Positions 8,872 through 16,370 are shown, numbered from the stretch's first letter. The stretch: DNA of 64,000 nt from JAIBJN01 sp963842305 (GCA_963842305.1 CAWJFW010000003.1:124001-188000), one strand, 5' to 3'. The notes: a model not told the origin generated them from the sequence alone. Program-made: numbers and translations.

Positions 8872-9711
8872 TTAGGAACCCGGCGCGTCGTCGTCGAGCT
8901 CGCGGCTGCGCTCCTCGTGCTCCTTGAGAAACCGCGTGAGCTCGGCGGCGAGGGTGTCTCCCGAGGGCACGTCCAACTCCTCCCCGAGCGCGTCACGACG
9001 GGCCTCGAGCTCGTGCACGTAGGCCTCGGTCTCCTCGTCCTGAGCGACCGCTGCGCTCACCTGGAGCTCGTAGGCCTCCGCGGCCCGCTCCAGGTCGATG
9101 AGGTCGAGCGACGTGTCGAGCAGCGCTCCGAGCCGCTCGGAGAGCGCAAGGGCGGCCTTCGGGCTCGCCGCAAGGGAGACGTAGTGGGGAACCGCGGCCC
9201 AGAGGCTCGCCGACGGCACGCCCGCGGTCCGGCAGGCATCGTGGAGGACGCCGACGATTCCGGTGGGCCCTTCGTAGCGCGACGAGGCGAGGCCCAGCTC
9301 CTCGACCAGTGCCGGATCGCTCGCGGAGCCCGTCACGGGCGACGGGCGCGTGTGAGGGACGTCGGCCAGGAGCGCCCCGAGCGTGACGAAGAGCTCGACG
9401 CCGAGGTCGACCGCGAGCCCGGTGACCTCCTGCGAGAACGTCCTCCAGCGGGTGTTCGGCTCGACGCCAAGGAGGATGACCGCGTCCCGTTCGGCCTCCG
9501 GCACGGCGGCGCTGTAGAAGACCGTCTCCGGCCAGTCGATCTTCCTGGTCACTCCCTCCTCGAGGCGGACGTGTGGCCGGACGGCCTGGAAGTCGTAGAA
9601 CTCCTCGGGATCGACGTCGGCGAACCGCTCCGCGTTCCAGGCCTGTGCGAGGAAGCTCGCGGCGAGGGAGGCACCTTGCGCGCCGTCGTTCCAACCCCGA
9701 AACGCGGCCAC
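8872..9711 (-). CDS. PAC2-family protein (proteasome assembly chaperone-like)
   Basis: About 279 residues with the PAC2-family opening AAFRGWNDGAQGAS and the later blocks VILLGVEPNTRW and SLWAAVPHYVSLAASPKAAL. The family is common in actinobacteria and archaea; its bacterial role is unclear. The C-terminal ~70 residues are highly charged and helical, probably coiled coil. I list the GTG at 9711, but family members begin earlier with a beta strand. Here the matching residues (TLRRPVLV) are coded upstream without any ATG, GTG or TTG after the in-frame stop at 9775. Initiation may occur at a CTG at 9729 or at an ATC codon. It follows ctaA on the same strand. Confidence 0.8.
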   Translation of the reverse strand: MAAFRGWNDGAQGASLAASFLAQAWNAERFADVDPEEFYDFQAVRPHVRLEEGVTRKIDWPETVFYSAAVPEAERDAVILLGVEPNTRWRTFSQEVTGLAVDLGVELFVTLGALLADVPHTRPSPVTGSASDPALVEELGLASSRYEGPTGIVGVLHDACRTAGVPSASLWAAVPHYVSLAASPKAALALSERLGALLDTSLDLIDLERAAEAYELQVSAAVAQDEETEAYVHELEARRDALGEELDVPSGDTLAAELTRFLKEHEERSRELDDDAPGS

Positions 9712-9774
9712 GAGGACAGGACGGCGCAGCGTCGGGCGGCTCTCGATGCGGAGATGCCCTGCGATGATCTCAGT

Positions 9775-10689
9775 CTACGGGAGGCGGGCTCGATGCCTGA
9801 GCACGAGCCGGGAGGCGAGCGCCACGACCGTCACCCAGACGGCCGTAGCCAGTGTCACGTGGAGGAGCACGAGCCCCCATGGGAGCGCCTCTCGCCACTG
9901 AATCTCGCCCACCGCCATCTGGGCGAGCAAGAGGGCGAGCGCGGCGCCGGCAAGGCAGAGCTCGACCCGCGCACGGCGGCGTTCCGCCATCAGGAGCATC
10001 ACGAGCGCGAGGAAGACGACGCCGAAGACCGCGGTGGCACCGATGTGGATGTGGACGGCCTCGATGAGGTTTCCGAAGCGGACGATCTCCTCGCCCCCGG
10101 AGTGCGGGCCGGCGGCCGTCACGAGGGTCCCGGACACGACGAGCGCCGCCGCGGCGGGAACGAGGGCGAGCGCGAGCCAGGCGGAGGCGAGCGGCTCCTC
10201 GTGGACGGCGGAACGCGCAAGATCTTGCGCGCCGAGCACGAGGACGACCGCAACCGCGAGGGCGAGCAGGGAGAGAAGGAAGTGGCCCATGACGATCAGC
10301 GGATGCAGCTCGAGCAGGACCGTGATGCCTCCGAGGACACCCTGTGCGAGCACGGTGAACGGCAGGGCCACGGCGCTCCAGAGCAGCCAGCGGGGCATTC
10401 CTGGGACGCGGAAGGCCGCGACGGCTGCGGCGAGCGTCGTCAGGCCGACGACGAATCCGGCCGCGCGATTCCCGAACTCGATCAGCGCGTTGTAGTCCTT
10501 GGGCGGGAGAAAGGTGTCGCCGCAATTCGGCCAGTTCTCGCACCCGAGTCCCGAGCCGGTTAGGCGCACCGTAGCGCCCGAGACGACGATGAGGAAGAGT
10601 GCTGCGAGCGCCGCGTAGGCGAACCATTCGAAGAGCGCCGGCGAGACCGCGAGCGAGCGAAGCCGTGCAGAACGGGCGCCGGCCTCCAT
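9775..10689 (-). CDS. ctaA: Heme A synthase (COX15/CtaA family)
   Basis: A 304-residue protein with eight predicted membrane helices. It carries the family's early extracellular segment with a Cys pair (GCENWPNCG) and conserved heme-ligand histidines (EFGNRAAG region, VMGHFLLS, AVHIHIGA, LLHVTLA). The enzyme oxidises heme O to heme A for cytochrome aa3-type oxidase. The ATG shares one base with the selD stop (TGATG), so ctaA is translationally coupled to selD, although the two products have no obvious functional link. No other cytochrome oxidase genes lie in the window. Confidence 0.92.
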   Translation of the reverse strand: MEAGARSARLRSLAVSPALFEWFAYAALAALFLIVVSGATVRLTGSGLGCENWPNCGDTFLPPKDYNALIEFGNRAAGFVVGLTTLAAAVAAFRVPGMPRWLLWSAVALPFTVLAQGVLGGITVLLELHPLIVMGHFLLSLLALAVAVVLVLGAQDLARSAVHEEPLASAWLALALVPAAAALVVSGTLVTAAGPHSGGEEIVRFGNLIEAVHIHIGATAVFGVVFLALVMLLMAERRRARVELCLAGAALALLLAQMAVGEIQWREALPWGLVLLHVTLATAVWVTVVALASRLVLRHRARLP

Positions 10690-11717
10690 CAGGAGACCGT
10701 CACTCCGCTCCCGGTCTCGACGCCGCCGATCCTGGCGAGGAACGCTCCCTCCGCGCGAAAGCGCGCCTCGAGCACCACCGCCTTGTCGGCGGAGAGGGAG
10801 ACCAGCAGGCCGCCGGCGGTCTGCGGGTCGTAGCCGAGGGCCGCGACATCCTCGGGCGTGCTGTTGAGCCTCACCGCGGCGGCGGCGAAGTCCCTGTTGC
10901 GAGCATCGCCGCCGGTGCGAATCCCCTCCGCAGCGGCCTTCATCGCGCCCGGCAGCGCCGGTAGGCGGGCGGCCTCGAGCACGAGCCGCGCGCCGCTACG
11001 CTCCGCCATCTCGTAGGCATGGCCGAAGAGGCCGAACCCGGTGACGTCGGTGACGGCGCCGGGCTCGAAGCCACGGAGCAACTCCGCCGCACGGTCGTTC
11101 AGCTCGATCATCCGTCGGGTCGCCTCGGCGGCCTCCTCCTCGCCGAGCCTGCCCTTGGCGACGGCGGCGAGGACGAGGCCGGTGCCCAGGGGCTTGGTCA
11201 GGAAGAGCGCATCGCCGGGACGGGCGCCTCCCTTGCGCCAGAGCGCCTCCGGGTGCACGGTTCCCACGACCGCGAGCCCGTACTTCGGCTCGGCGTCCCG
11301 GATGGTGTGTCCACCTGCCAGGACGGCTCCCGCCTCCTGCACCTTGGCGGCAGCGGCGTCGAAGATCGCGCGCACGGTCTCGACCGGCAACTCCTCCGGA
11401 AACGCGGCGATCGAGAGGGCCATGAGCGGCTTCCCCCCCATGGCGAAGACGTCATTGAGGGCGTTTGCGGCAGCCACCGCGCCGAAGACGGCCGGATCGT
11501 CGACCATCGGCGGGAAGAAGTCGGTCGTGAAGATGAGCGCCCGCTCTTCATCGAGCTTGTAGACGGCGGCGTCATCGGCCGGGGCGAGGCCCACGAGCAG
11601 GTTCTCGGGGGCGCCCGGCACGAAGCCGGCGAGCAACTCCTCGAGGCGCGCCGCGGAGTACTTCGCCGCGCAGCCGCCTCCCGCTTCGAGACCTGTGAGG
11701 CGCGCTGTAGTCTCCAC
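10689..11717 (-). CDS. selD: Selenide, water dikinase
   Basis: A 342-residue enzyme that makes selenophosphate from selenide and ATP. The N-terminal loop GGGCAAKYS holds the catalytic Cys16 and Lys19, so the active site uses Cys, not Sec. Further family blocks are APADDAAVYKL, TTDFFPPMVDDP, AAANALNDVFAMGG, AGGHTIRDAEP, DVTGFGLFGHAYEM and DPQTAGGLLVS. The GTG start at 11717 lies 7 bases after a TAACCT box inside the divergent gene, so it is probably leaderless. SelA, SelB and tRNA-Sec are not in this window, so whether selenophosphate feeds selenocysteine or selenouridine cannot be told. Confidence 0.93.
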   Translation of the reverse strand: METTARLTGLEAGGGCAAKYSAARLEELLAGFVPGAPENLLVGLAPADDAAVYKLDEERALIFTTDFFPPMVDDPAVFGAVAAANALNDVFAMGGKPLMALSIAAFPEELPVETVRAIFDAAAAKVQEAGAVLAGGHTIRDAEPKYGLAVVGTVHPEALWRKGGARPGDALFLTKPLGTGLVLAAVAKGRLGEEEAAEATRRMIELNDRAAELLRGFEPGAVTDVTGFGLFGHAYEMAERSGARLVLEAARLPALPGAMKAAAEGIRTGGDARNRDFAAAAVRLNSTPEDVAALGYDPQTAGGLLVSLSADKAVVLEARFRAEGAFLARIGGVETGSGVTVS

Positions 11718-11730
11718 TCGATGGAGGTTA
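11708..11730. promoter_or_regulatory. Interlocked divergent leaderless promoters (selD / dimethylargininase-like)
   Basis: On the plus strand TAGTCT (11708-11713) is followed by 7 bases and the ATG at 11721. On the minus strand TAACCT (11730-11725) is followed by 7 bases and the selD GTG at 11717. Only 3 bases separate the two start codons, so each gene's -10 box lies inside the other gene's coding sequence. Both starts are supported by family alignment of the protein N-termini. Confidence 0.6.
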
Positions 11731-12587
11731 CCGCCCGTCAGTTCGGCTGTCAGAGCATGATTGCCCCCCTCCGTCGCGTGCTCGTGCGCGCGCCGCGATC
11801 TGACGACGCAGCCCTCTGGCGAGCCTACGGCTGGCGTTTCGAGCCGGATCCGGAAGCCATGGCCGAAGAGCACGCAGCCTTTCGGGAGCTCCTGGCCGCC
11901 GACGGCGCCGAGGTGATCGTCGGCGAGACTCCGCACGGCCCCGACCCGGACGCGATCTACACATACGACCCGGCGATCGTGGCCGACGCCGGCGCCATCC
12001 TCCTGCGCCCGGGCAAGGAAGGCCGGCGCGGCGAGCCGGATGCCATGGGCGCCGACTTCGTCGAGGCCGGCGTCCCCATCGTGGGCCGTCTCGAGGCACC
12101 CGCCATGGCCGAGGGCGGCGACACCGTCTGGCTCGACGAGCGCACGCTGCTCGTCGGCCACGGATACCGGACGAACGCCGCAGGTATCGCATCCCTGGGC
12201 GACCTCTTGCCGGACGTGGACGTCGTCCCGTTCGACCTGCCCCACTACCACGGGCCGGGTGAGGTCATGCACCTCATGTCCTTCCTCTCGCCGCTGGACC
12301 TCGACCTCGCGGTCGTCTATCCGCCCCTGATGCCCGTTCGGCTGGTCGAGCTCCTCCAGACTCGGGGGATCGAGCTGATCGAGGTGCCTGACGAGGAGTT
12401 CGAGTCGATGGGCCCCAATGTCCTGGCGCTCGGCCCCCGCGTCGGGCTCGCCCTCGCCGGCAACGACGAGACGCGCCGGCGCATGGAACGCGCCGGGGTC
12501 GACGTGCGCGTCTACCAGGGCGAGCACATCTCCCGGCCGGGAGACGGCGGCCCTACCTGTCTCACGCGGCCGCTGCTGCGCGACTAG
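11721..12587 (+). CDS. Dimethylargininase / amidinotransferase-family protein
   Basis: A 288-residue member of the guanidino-group-modifying superfamily (DDAH/arginine deiminase-like). It shows the N-terminal block FGCQSMIAPLRRVLVRAP, the substrate loop EGGDTVW, the catalytic His184 (GEVMHLMSFLSPLD) and the catalytic Cys280 (GGPTCLTRPL) near the C-terminus. Members hydrolyse N-methylated arginines to citrulline or transfer amidino groups; the exact substrate is uncertain. The start follows a leaderless -10 box interlocked with the selD promoter. A convergent proline racemase-family gene lies downstream, across a large hairpin. Confidence 0.85.
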   Translation: MEVTARQFGCQSMIAPLRRVLVRAPRSDDAALWRAYGWRFEPDPEAMAEEHAAFRELLAADGAEVIVGETPHGPDPDAIYTYDPAIVADAGAILLRPGKEGRRGEPDAMGADFVEAGVPIVGRLEAPAMAEGGDTVWLDERTLLVGHGYRTNAAGIASLGDLLPDVDVVPFDLPHYHGPGEVMHLMSFLSPLDLDLAVVYPPLMPVRLVELLQTRGIELIEVPDEEFESMGPNVLALGPRVGLALAGNDETRRRMERAGVDVRVYQGEHISRPGDGGPTCLTRPLLRD

Positions 12588-12646
12588 GGGAGCTCGGCGA
12601 GACGTCGCTCCTCGGGGGCACAGCCGTCGGTTTCGCCGAGCTCTCC
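12587..12646. terminator. Large hairpin between convergent genes (copy A)
   Basis: GGGGAGCTCGGCGA (12587-12600) pairs almost perfectly with TCGCCGAGCTCTCC (12633-12646). It sits between two genes that end towards each other, so it probably terminates both. Its loop and right arm hold a 23-base block (12617-12639, GGCACAGCCGTC-N-GTTTCGCCGA) repeated with one change at 33762-33784 in the same kind of position. Confidence 0.6.
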
Positions 12647-12650
12647 TGGC

Positions 12651-13637
12651 TCAGCGGAGGAGAAAGCCTTCGCCCAGTGGGTCTGTCGGGTCGAGCGAGA
12701 ACGAATGCGCGCCCGTGCGATATGCGCTGCCCTCGACCTCGGTGACCACCGCGGGGCGGCCTGCCACATCGGCATCTCCGACAACTCGAGCGCGGAACTC
12801 GCTCCCGACGATGCCTTCGTGGACGAGCTCCTCGCCGCGGGAGAGCTCGCCCGCCTGCTCGAGGAGTGCGAGCCGCGCGGAGGTGCCGCTGCCGCACGGG
12901 GAGCGGTCGACCTCGCCGTCGGCGAACACGGTGACGTTTCGCTGCCGGAGCGGCGGACCGGGATCGACCCGCTGCCAGAAGATGACGCCGTAGATGTCGC
13001 GCAGCTCGGGCTCCTCGGGATGGACGAACAGGCGCTGCCCCTCGAGGCTGGCCTTGACCGCTCGTCCGAGCTCGATCAGCTCTGGGAGGTTTCGCCCCTG
13101 GACGGGCAGCGGAGACGCGATCGAGGCGTAGAAGGCACCACCAAAGGCGACGTCTGCCCGTAGGCCCTCCGCGAGCAGGCCATCCGCCTCCACAAACGCA
13201 GGGACGTTGCGAAACCGCACCGAACGGACCGCGCCGCCCTCCACCCGTGCGACCGTCTCGAGCCGGCCGGACGGCACGTCGACGACGACCCGCGTCTCGG
13301 GCTCTAAGGTCGGGAGCATCCCGCTCTCGAGCGCCCAGGTGACAAGGGCGATGGTCCCGTGTCCGCAGGCCGTCGAGTACCCCGCGTTGTGGAAGAAGAC
13401 GACCCCGAGATCGCCGTCCTCGTCCTCGGGCTCGGTCACGAAGCAGCCGTACATGTCCGCGTGCCCGCGCGGCTCGTGGACGAGGAGCCTCCGCACGGCG
13501 TCCAGGTGCGCGAGCGCGAACCGCCGCTTGTCGAGGATCGACCCTCCCTCGAGCTCGGGCACTCCGGCGGTGACGATCCGGAACGGCTCGCCCGCGGTGT
13601 GGTAGTCGACGGTCTCGACGACGCCCTGGTCGGTCAG
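12651..13637 (-). CDS. Proline racemase / 4-hydroxyproline epimerase family
   Basis: Both catalytic cysteines of the family are present: STACGHG (first base) and DRSPCGSG (second base). This fits a racemase or 4-hydroxyproline 2-epimerase rather than the Thr-containing trans-3-hydroxyproline dehydratase. The protein also has GGSILDKRRF and DMYGCFV. The first ordinary start codon is the GTG at 13562, but the conserved N-terminus (VETVDYHTAGEPFRIV) is coded upstream of it. A CTG at 13637 with GAGGTG five bases before it could start the full protein; otherwise a single-base error has hidden the start. The rhodanese gene ends 21 bases upstream, so the two probably share a transcript. Confidence 0.85.
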   Translation of the reverse strand: MTDQGVVETVDYHTAGEPFRIVTAGVPELEGGSILDKRRFALAHLDAVRRLLVHEPRGHADMYGCFVTEPEDEDGDLGVVFFHNAGYSTACGHGTIALVTWALESGMLPTLEPETRVVVDVPSGRLETVARVEGGAVRSVRFRNVPAFVEADGLLAEGLRADVAFGGAFYASIASPLPVQGRNLPELIELGRAVKASLEGQRLFVHPEEPELRDIYGVIFWQRVDPGPPLRQRNVTVFADGEVDRSPCGSGTSARLALLEQAGELSRGEELVHEGIVGSEFRARVVGDADVAGRPAVVTEVEGSAYRTGAHSFSLDPTDPLGEGFLLR

Positions 13638-13658
13638 GCCGTCACCTCGAACACGGCC

Positions 13659-14510
13659 CTACGCGCCCCGCTCGATCGGCACGTCGACGAGGTTGCCCCA
13701 CTCGGTCCACGAGCCGTCGTAGTTGCGCACGTCCTCGTAGCCGAGCAGCTCGCGGAGCACGAACCACGTATGCGCGCTGCGTTCTCCGATCCGGCAGTAC
13801 GCGGTCACCGGCGCCGACGCGGTGACGCCCTTGCCGCCGTACAGCTCCCGGAGCTCTTCGGCGGACTTGAACGTCCCGTCGTCTCGCACGGCGCTCGCCC
13901 ACGGGATCGAGACGGCCGTAGGAATGTGGCCGCCGCGCTGAGCGCCTTCCTGCTCGTAGCCAGGCGGCGCGATCAGATCGCCTGCGTACTCACCGGGTGA
14001 GCGAACGTCGACGAGAGCGACGCCGCCGCCCACGAGCCACTCGCGTACCTGGTCGCGGTAGGCACGGATCGTCTCGTCGCGTTCGGCGGCCGAATAGGAC
14101 TGAGGTGCCGGCGAGGGGGTCTCGGTCGTGAGCTCGCGGCCCTCGTCGATCCACTTCTGGCGGCCGCCGTCGAGGATGCGGACGTCCACGTGGCCGTACA
14201 CCTTCAGGTACCAGTAGGCGTAGGCGGCGAACCAGTTGTTCTTGTCTCCGTAGAGGATGACCGCCGTCGAGTTGCCGATGCCCCGTTCCCCGAGGACCTG
14301 CTCGAACGTCTCGCGGTCGACGATGTCGCGCTCGACCGGGTTCTGCAGGTCGTCGCGCCAGTGGAGCTTGACCGCGCCGGCGATGTGGCCCTCGTCGTAG
14401 AGGTCGGGGTTCTCGTCCACCTCGGCCACGACGAGGCCCTCGTCACCCAGGTGGTCCGCAAGCCAATCCGTCGTCACGAGCACGGCCTTGGCGTATCCGT
14501 TGTCCGCCAT
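13659..14510 (-). CDS. sseA: Thiosulfate sulfurtransferase (two-domain rhodanese)
   Basis: A 283-residue tandem rhodanese. The inactive N-terminal domain has DEGHIAGAVKLHWRDDLQ and the C-terminal domain has the catalytic loop CRIGERS, as in mycobacterial CysA/SseA proteins (NYDGSWTEWGN follows). The enzyme moves sulfane sulfur from thiosulfate to thiophiles or cyanide. The ATG at 14510 has a clear GGAGG five bases upstream and a ~35-base leader, unlike its leaderless neighbours. A 17-base palindrome overlaps the predicted transcription start, so the gene is likely repressed by an unknown regulator. The proline racemase-family gene follows. Confidence 0.92.
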   Translation of the reverse strand: MADNGYAKAVLVTTDWLADHLGDEGLVVAEVDENPDLYDEGHIAGAVKLHWRDDLQNPVERDIVDRETFEQVLGERGIGNSTAVILYGDKNNWFAAYAYWYLKVYGHVDVRILDGGRQKWIDEGRELTTETPSPAPQSYSAAERDETIRAYRDQVREWLVGGGVALVDVRSPGEYAGDLIAPPGYEQEGAQRGGHIPTAVSIPWASAVRDDGTFKSAEELRELYGGKGVTASAPVTAYCRIGERSAHTWFVLRELLGYEDVRNYDGSWTEWGNLVDVPIERGA

Positions 14511-14515
14511 TCGAA

Positions 14516-14557
14516 CCTCCAGCGTTCACGTTGCTTCAGAAAGTGAAGCGAACAGTA
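14516..14557 (-). promoter_or_regulatory. Promoter and operator of the sulfurtransferase gene
   Basis: On the minus strand a TACTGT -10 box (14557-14552) is followed by the perfect inverted repeat GCTTCA-N5-TGAAGC (14549-14533), which covers the predicted +1. A GGAGG ribosome site (14520-14516) follows, then the ATG. The cognate regulator is unknown. Confidence 0.5.
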
Positions 14558-14591
14558 TCACGCAGCCCGCGCGAGGCGCGACACCGCAACG

Positions 14592-14693
14592 CTACAGCAG
14601 GTGCTCGGCCAGGAGCGCGAGCGCCGCGAGCCACATCGCAGCGAGCACGCCGAGGAGCGGTGCAAGTGGGCGGAGGGAAGGACGTTCGTGCAT
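14592..14693 (-). CDS. Possible 33-residue single-helix membrane peptide
   Basis: A short open frame with ATG at 14693 codes a 33-residue product: a basic start (MHERPSLRP) followed by one hydrophobic helix (LLGVLAAMWLAALALLAEHL). It lies on the same strand between the 28-residue peptide gene and the sulfurtransferase gene. No ribosome site or -10 box stands out, so it may be chance. I list it because two tiny hydrophobic frames in a row follow the regulator. Confidence 0.25.
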   Translation of the reverse strand: MHERPSLRPLAPLLGVLAAMWLAALALLAEHLL

Positions 14694-14847
14694 GGATCGG
14701 CGGAAGACTCGGATCGCACGTCGATTCGACGCCGACGCGAATCATCCTTCCTGCACCATCGAGGCGACGGGCAACACCGCAGGGCACGGGCAACACCGCA
14801 GGCGAGCCGCAGGTCGCGCGTTCCCAGAGATCTTCAGATAGTGCGTC
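14694..14847. repeat. Non-coding stretch with a 17-base direct repeat
   Basis: No credible gene is visible between the peptide gene and the 33-residue frame. The stretch contains the direct repeat ACGGGCAACACCGCAGG at 14767-14783 and 14786-14802 (period 19). No terminator hairpin with a T-run was found after the peptide gene, so its transcript end is unclear. Confidence 0.4.
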
Positions 14848-14934
14848 CTAGCGGCCGCCGAAATGGCCGATACCGGCCAGCGGTGCGAGGAACGCGACCA
14901 CCGTGGTCAGCGTCAGGAGAGCCTTCACCTTCAC
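14848..14934 (-). CDS. 28-residue secreted-type peptide after XRE-TPR regulator (candidate signal peptide pheromone)
   Basis: A GTG at 14934 is preceded by TAAGGAGGTG, a full anti-16S match, with 7 bases of spacing. This Shine-Dalgarno sequence overlaps the TAA stop of the regulator gene, so the two are translationally coupled with a 13-base gap. The 28-residue product has a basic start (MKVK), a hydrophobic core (ALLTLTTVVAFLAPLAG) and a short polar tail ending GIGHFGGR. This is the form of an export signal plus a short mature peptide, as in PapR, NprX or Phr precursors. No family match is known to me. The strength of the ribosome site in a window where many genes have none argues that it is really expressed. 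Confidence 0.65.
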   Translation of the reverse strand: MKVKALLTLTTVVAFLAPLAGIGHFGGR

Positions 14935-14947
14935 GTTATTCACCTCC

Positions 14948-16288
14948 TTAGAAGTGGAAGTCCTGGAGCGCCTCGGCCGCGCAGCGATAGAGCCTCGCCG
15001 CTCGACGGTCATCGCCCCGCCGCCCGGCAAGGTCCCCCTGGGCGATCCAGGCCGCGGCGCGATGGCTGGCTGAGGAAAGTTGGTCGAAGCTCGACTCGGC
15101 GGCGGTGAACTGCTTGTCCGCCTCGTCGAGCCGGCCCTGCTCGAGGAGCGACCGCCCGAGCACGAGCTGGGCGTTCCCGATCTCGTCCAGGTGGTCGACC
15201 CGCCCGTCGAGCATCTCGAGCGCCTGGCGCGCCTGCTCCTCGGCGAGGTCGACCTTGCCGGTGCGGAGATGCACCTGGGCGAGGGACGAGATGACCCGGG
15301 CGGCGTCGGTGTCGTCACCGACGTCGATCAGGACCTTGAAGGACTGCTTGAGGTAGGCAATCGCCTCCTCGGGCCTTCCGAGCTGGAAGTTCAGGGCGCC
15401 GATCTCGTTCAGCAGCTTCCCGACGTTCGCCTGATCCCGGAACTCCTCGTAGATCGCCTTCGCCTTCTCCGCGTAGGAGCGCGCGAGCACCCAGTTGCCG
15501 GTGCGCTCGGCGATGAGCGAGTACTGGAAGTAGACGTGGCCCATCGTGTGGCGGTCGTTGAGCCCTTCGGCGAGCTCGAGAGCGCGCTCGGCGTCCTCCT
15601 GCGCCGCCGCCCAGTCCCGCTGCCGCTGGTAGCAGCGTGACCGCCACTCGCAGATGTGCGAGCGGAGGCGGTCGGCGGGCAGAGGCGACCGGTCAGCGAG
15701 CTCCAGCGCCTGCGTGTAGAGGGCCAGGGCCGTCGAGATCGAGTTCAGCTTGAACCGGCAGCAGGCCAGGTGGTAGAGCACCTGCGCGCGGTCGACGTCC
15801 GTGAACATCGGCTCTTCGGTCAGCGTCCGGCCGCGGTCGAGGATCTCGATCGCCCTCCGGATCTCACCCAGATACATGCGCGACCACGCCTCGGCCAGAA
15901 CGGCTCGGAGCTCGAGCTCGGGAGCGGCGAGCGACGGGAGCACCGGCGCGATCTGCTCCAGCTCGACGACAGCATCCTCGTACTGACTTGCCTCGATGGC
16001 AGCCTCGGTCCGCGCGATCACGCTCTCGACGCGCTCGCGCTCGCTCGACGAGACGCCGATCTCGAGGAACGTCGCGTCGACGGCGAGCTGCGCGGCGAGC
16101 CACTCGATCGTCTCAGCCGTCGGGCGGGTCTTCCCGCGCTCGATCTGGCTGACGTACTCCTTCGAGAAGCGGTCGCCGGCGAGGTCGGTCTGTGTCAGCC
16201 CGCGGGCGATGCGAAGCTGGCGGACGCGCTCTCCGAGCGTGGGTCGGGCGGATGGGGAAAGGCGGGTGAGTGCGGCGTACTCAGACAC
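14948..16288 (-). CDS. XRE-family regulator with TPR domain (RRNPP-like, second copy)
   Basis: A 446-residue protein with GTG start. Residues ~17-75 form a Cro/C1-type HTH (GERVRQLRIARGLTQTDLAG, EYVSQIERGKTRPTAETIE). About seven TPRs follow to the end (e.g. AQVLYHLACCRFKLNSISTA, LNEIGALNFQLGRPEEAIAY, VISSLAQVHLRTGKVDLAEE). This is the architecture of RRNPP regulators such as PlcR, NprR and Rgg, which bind re-imported peptides in the TPR groove. The immediately downstream gene codes a 28-residue secretable peptide. The promoter (TTGTGA, 16 bases, TATAGT) faces a divergent promoter of nearly equal quality. Ligand and targets are inferred, not shown. Confidence 0.82.
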   Translation of the reverse strand: MSEYAALTRLSPSARPTLGERVRQLRIARGLTQTDLAGDRFSKEYVSQIERGKTRPTAETIEWLAAQLAVDATFLEIGVSSSERERVESVIARTEAAIEASQYEDAVVELEQIAPVLPSLAAPELELRAVLAEAWSRMYLGEIRRAIEILDRGRTLTEEPMFTDVDRAQVLYHLACCRFKLNSISTALALYTQALELADRSPLPADRLRSHICEWRSRCYQRQRDWAAAQEDAERALELAEGLNDRHTMGHVYFQYSLIAERTGNWVLARSYAEKAKAIYEEFRDQANVGKLLNEIGALNFQLGRPEEAIAYLKQSFKVLIDVGDDTDAARVISSLAQVHLRTGKVDLAEEQARQALEMLDGRVDHLDEIGNAQLVLGRSLLEQGRLDEADKQFTAAESSFDQLSSASHRAAAWIAQGDLAGRRGDDRRAARLYRCAAEALQDFHF

Positions 16289-16302
16289 GGGCTCTACAGT
16301 GA

Positions 16303-16364
16303 ACTATACGAGCAAAGAATTACTTCACAAGCCTACTTGACTTCCAATTTCACTGGGCTATAGT
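16303..16364. promoter_or_regulatory. Divergent promoter region between XRE-TPR regulator and small RNA
   Basis: Minus strand: TTGTGA, 16-base spacer, TATAGT (16308-16303), serving the regulator GTG at 16288. Plus strand: TTGACT (16337-16342), 16-base spacer, TATAGT (16359-16364), serving the small RNA unit. Both carry TTCACTG near the -10 box. The sequence between them holds TACTTCACA and TACTTGACT as near repeats around a CAAG-CCTA-CTTG inverted repeat, a plausible operator for the regulator. These are the best sigma-70-type promoters in the window. Confidence 0.6.
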
Positions 16365-16370
16365 CAGACC

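Noticed and set aside
10689..12527. A 612-codon open frame extending selD upstream across the dimethylargininase-like gene
   Set aside because: Family similarity starts at the GTG at 11717; the extension is the antisense shadow of a well-supported gene.
14507..14520. tRNA T-arm-like GGTTCGAAT
   Set aside because: It is the ribosome site and start region of the sulfurtransferase gene; no cloverleaf can be drawn.
14536..14796. 86-codon frame on the minus strand over the gap between peptide and sulfurtransferase genes
   Set aside because: Its composition (Arg/Ala/Pro-rich) is that of random GC-rich sequence, and it overlaps the sulfurtransferase promoter.
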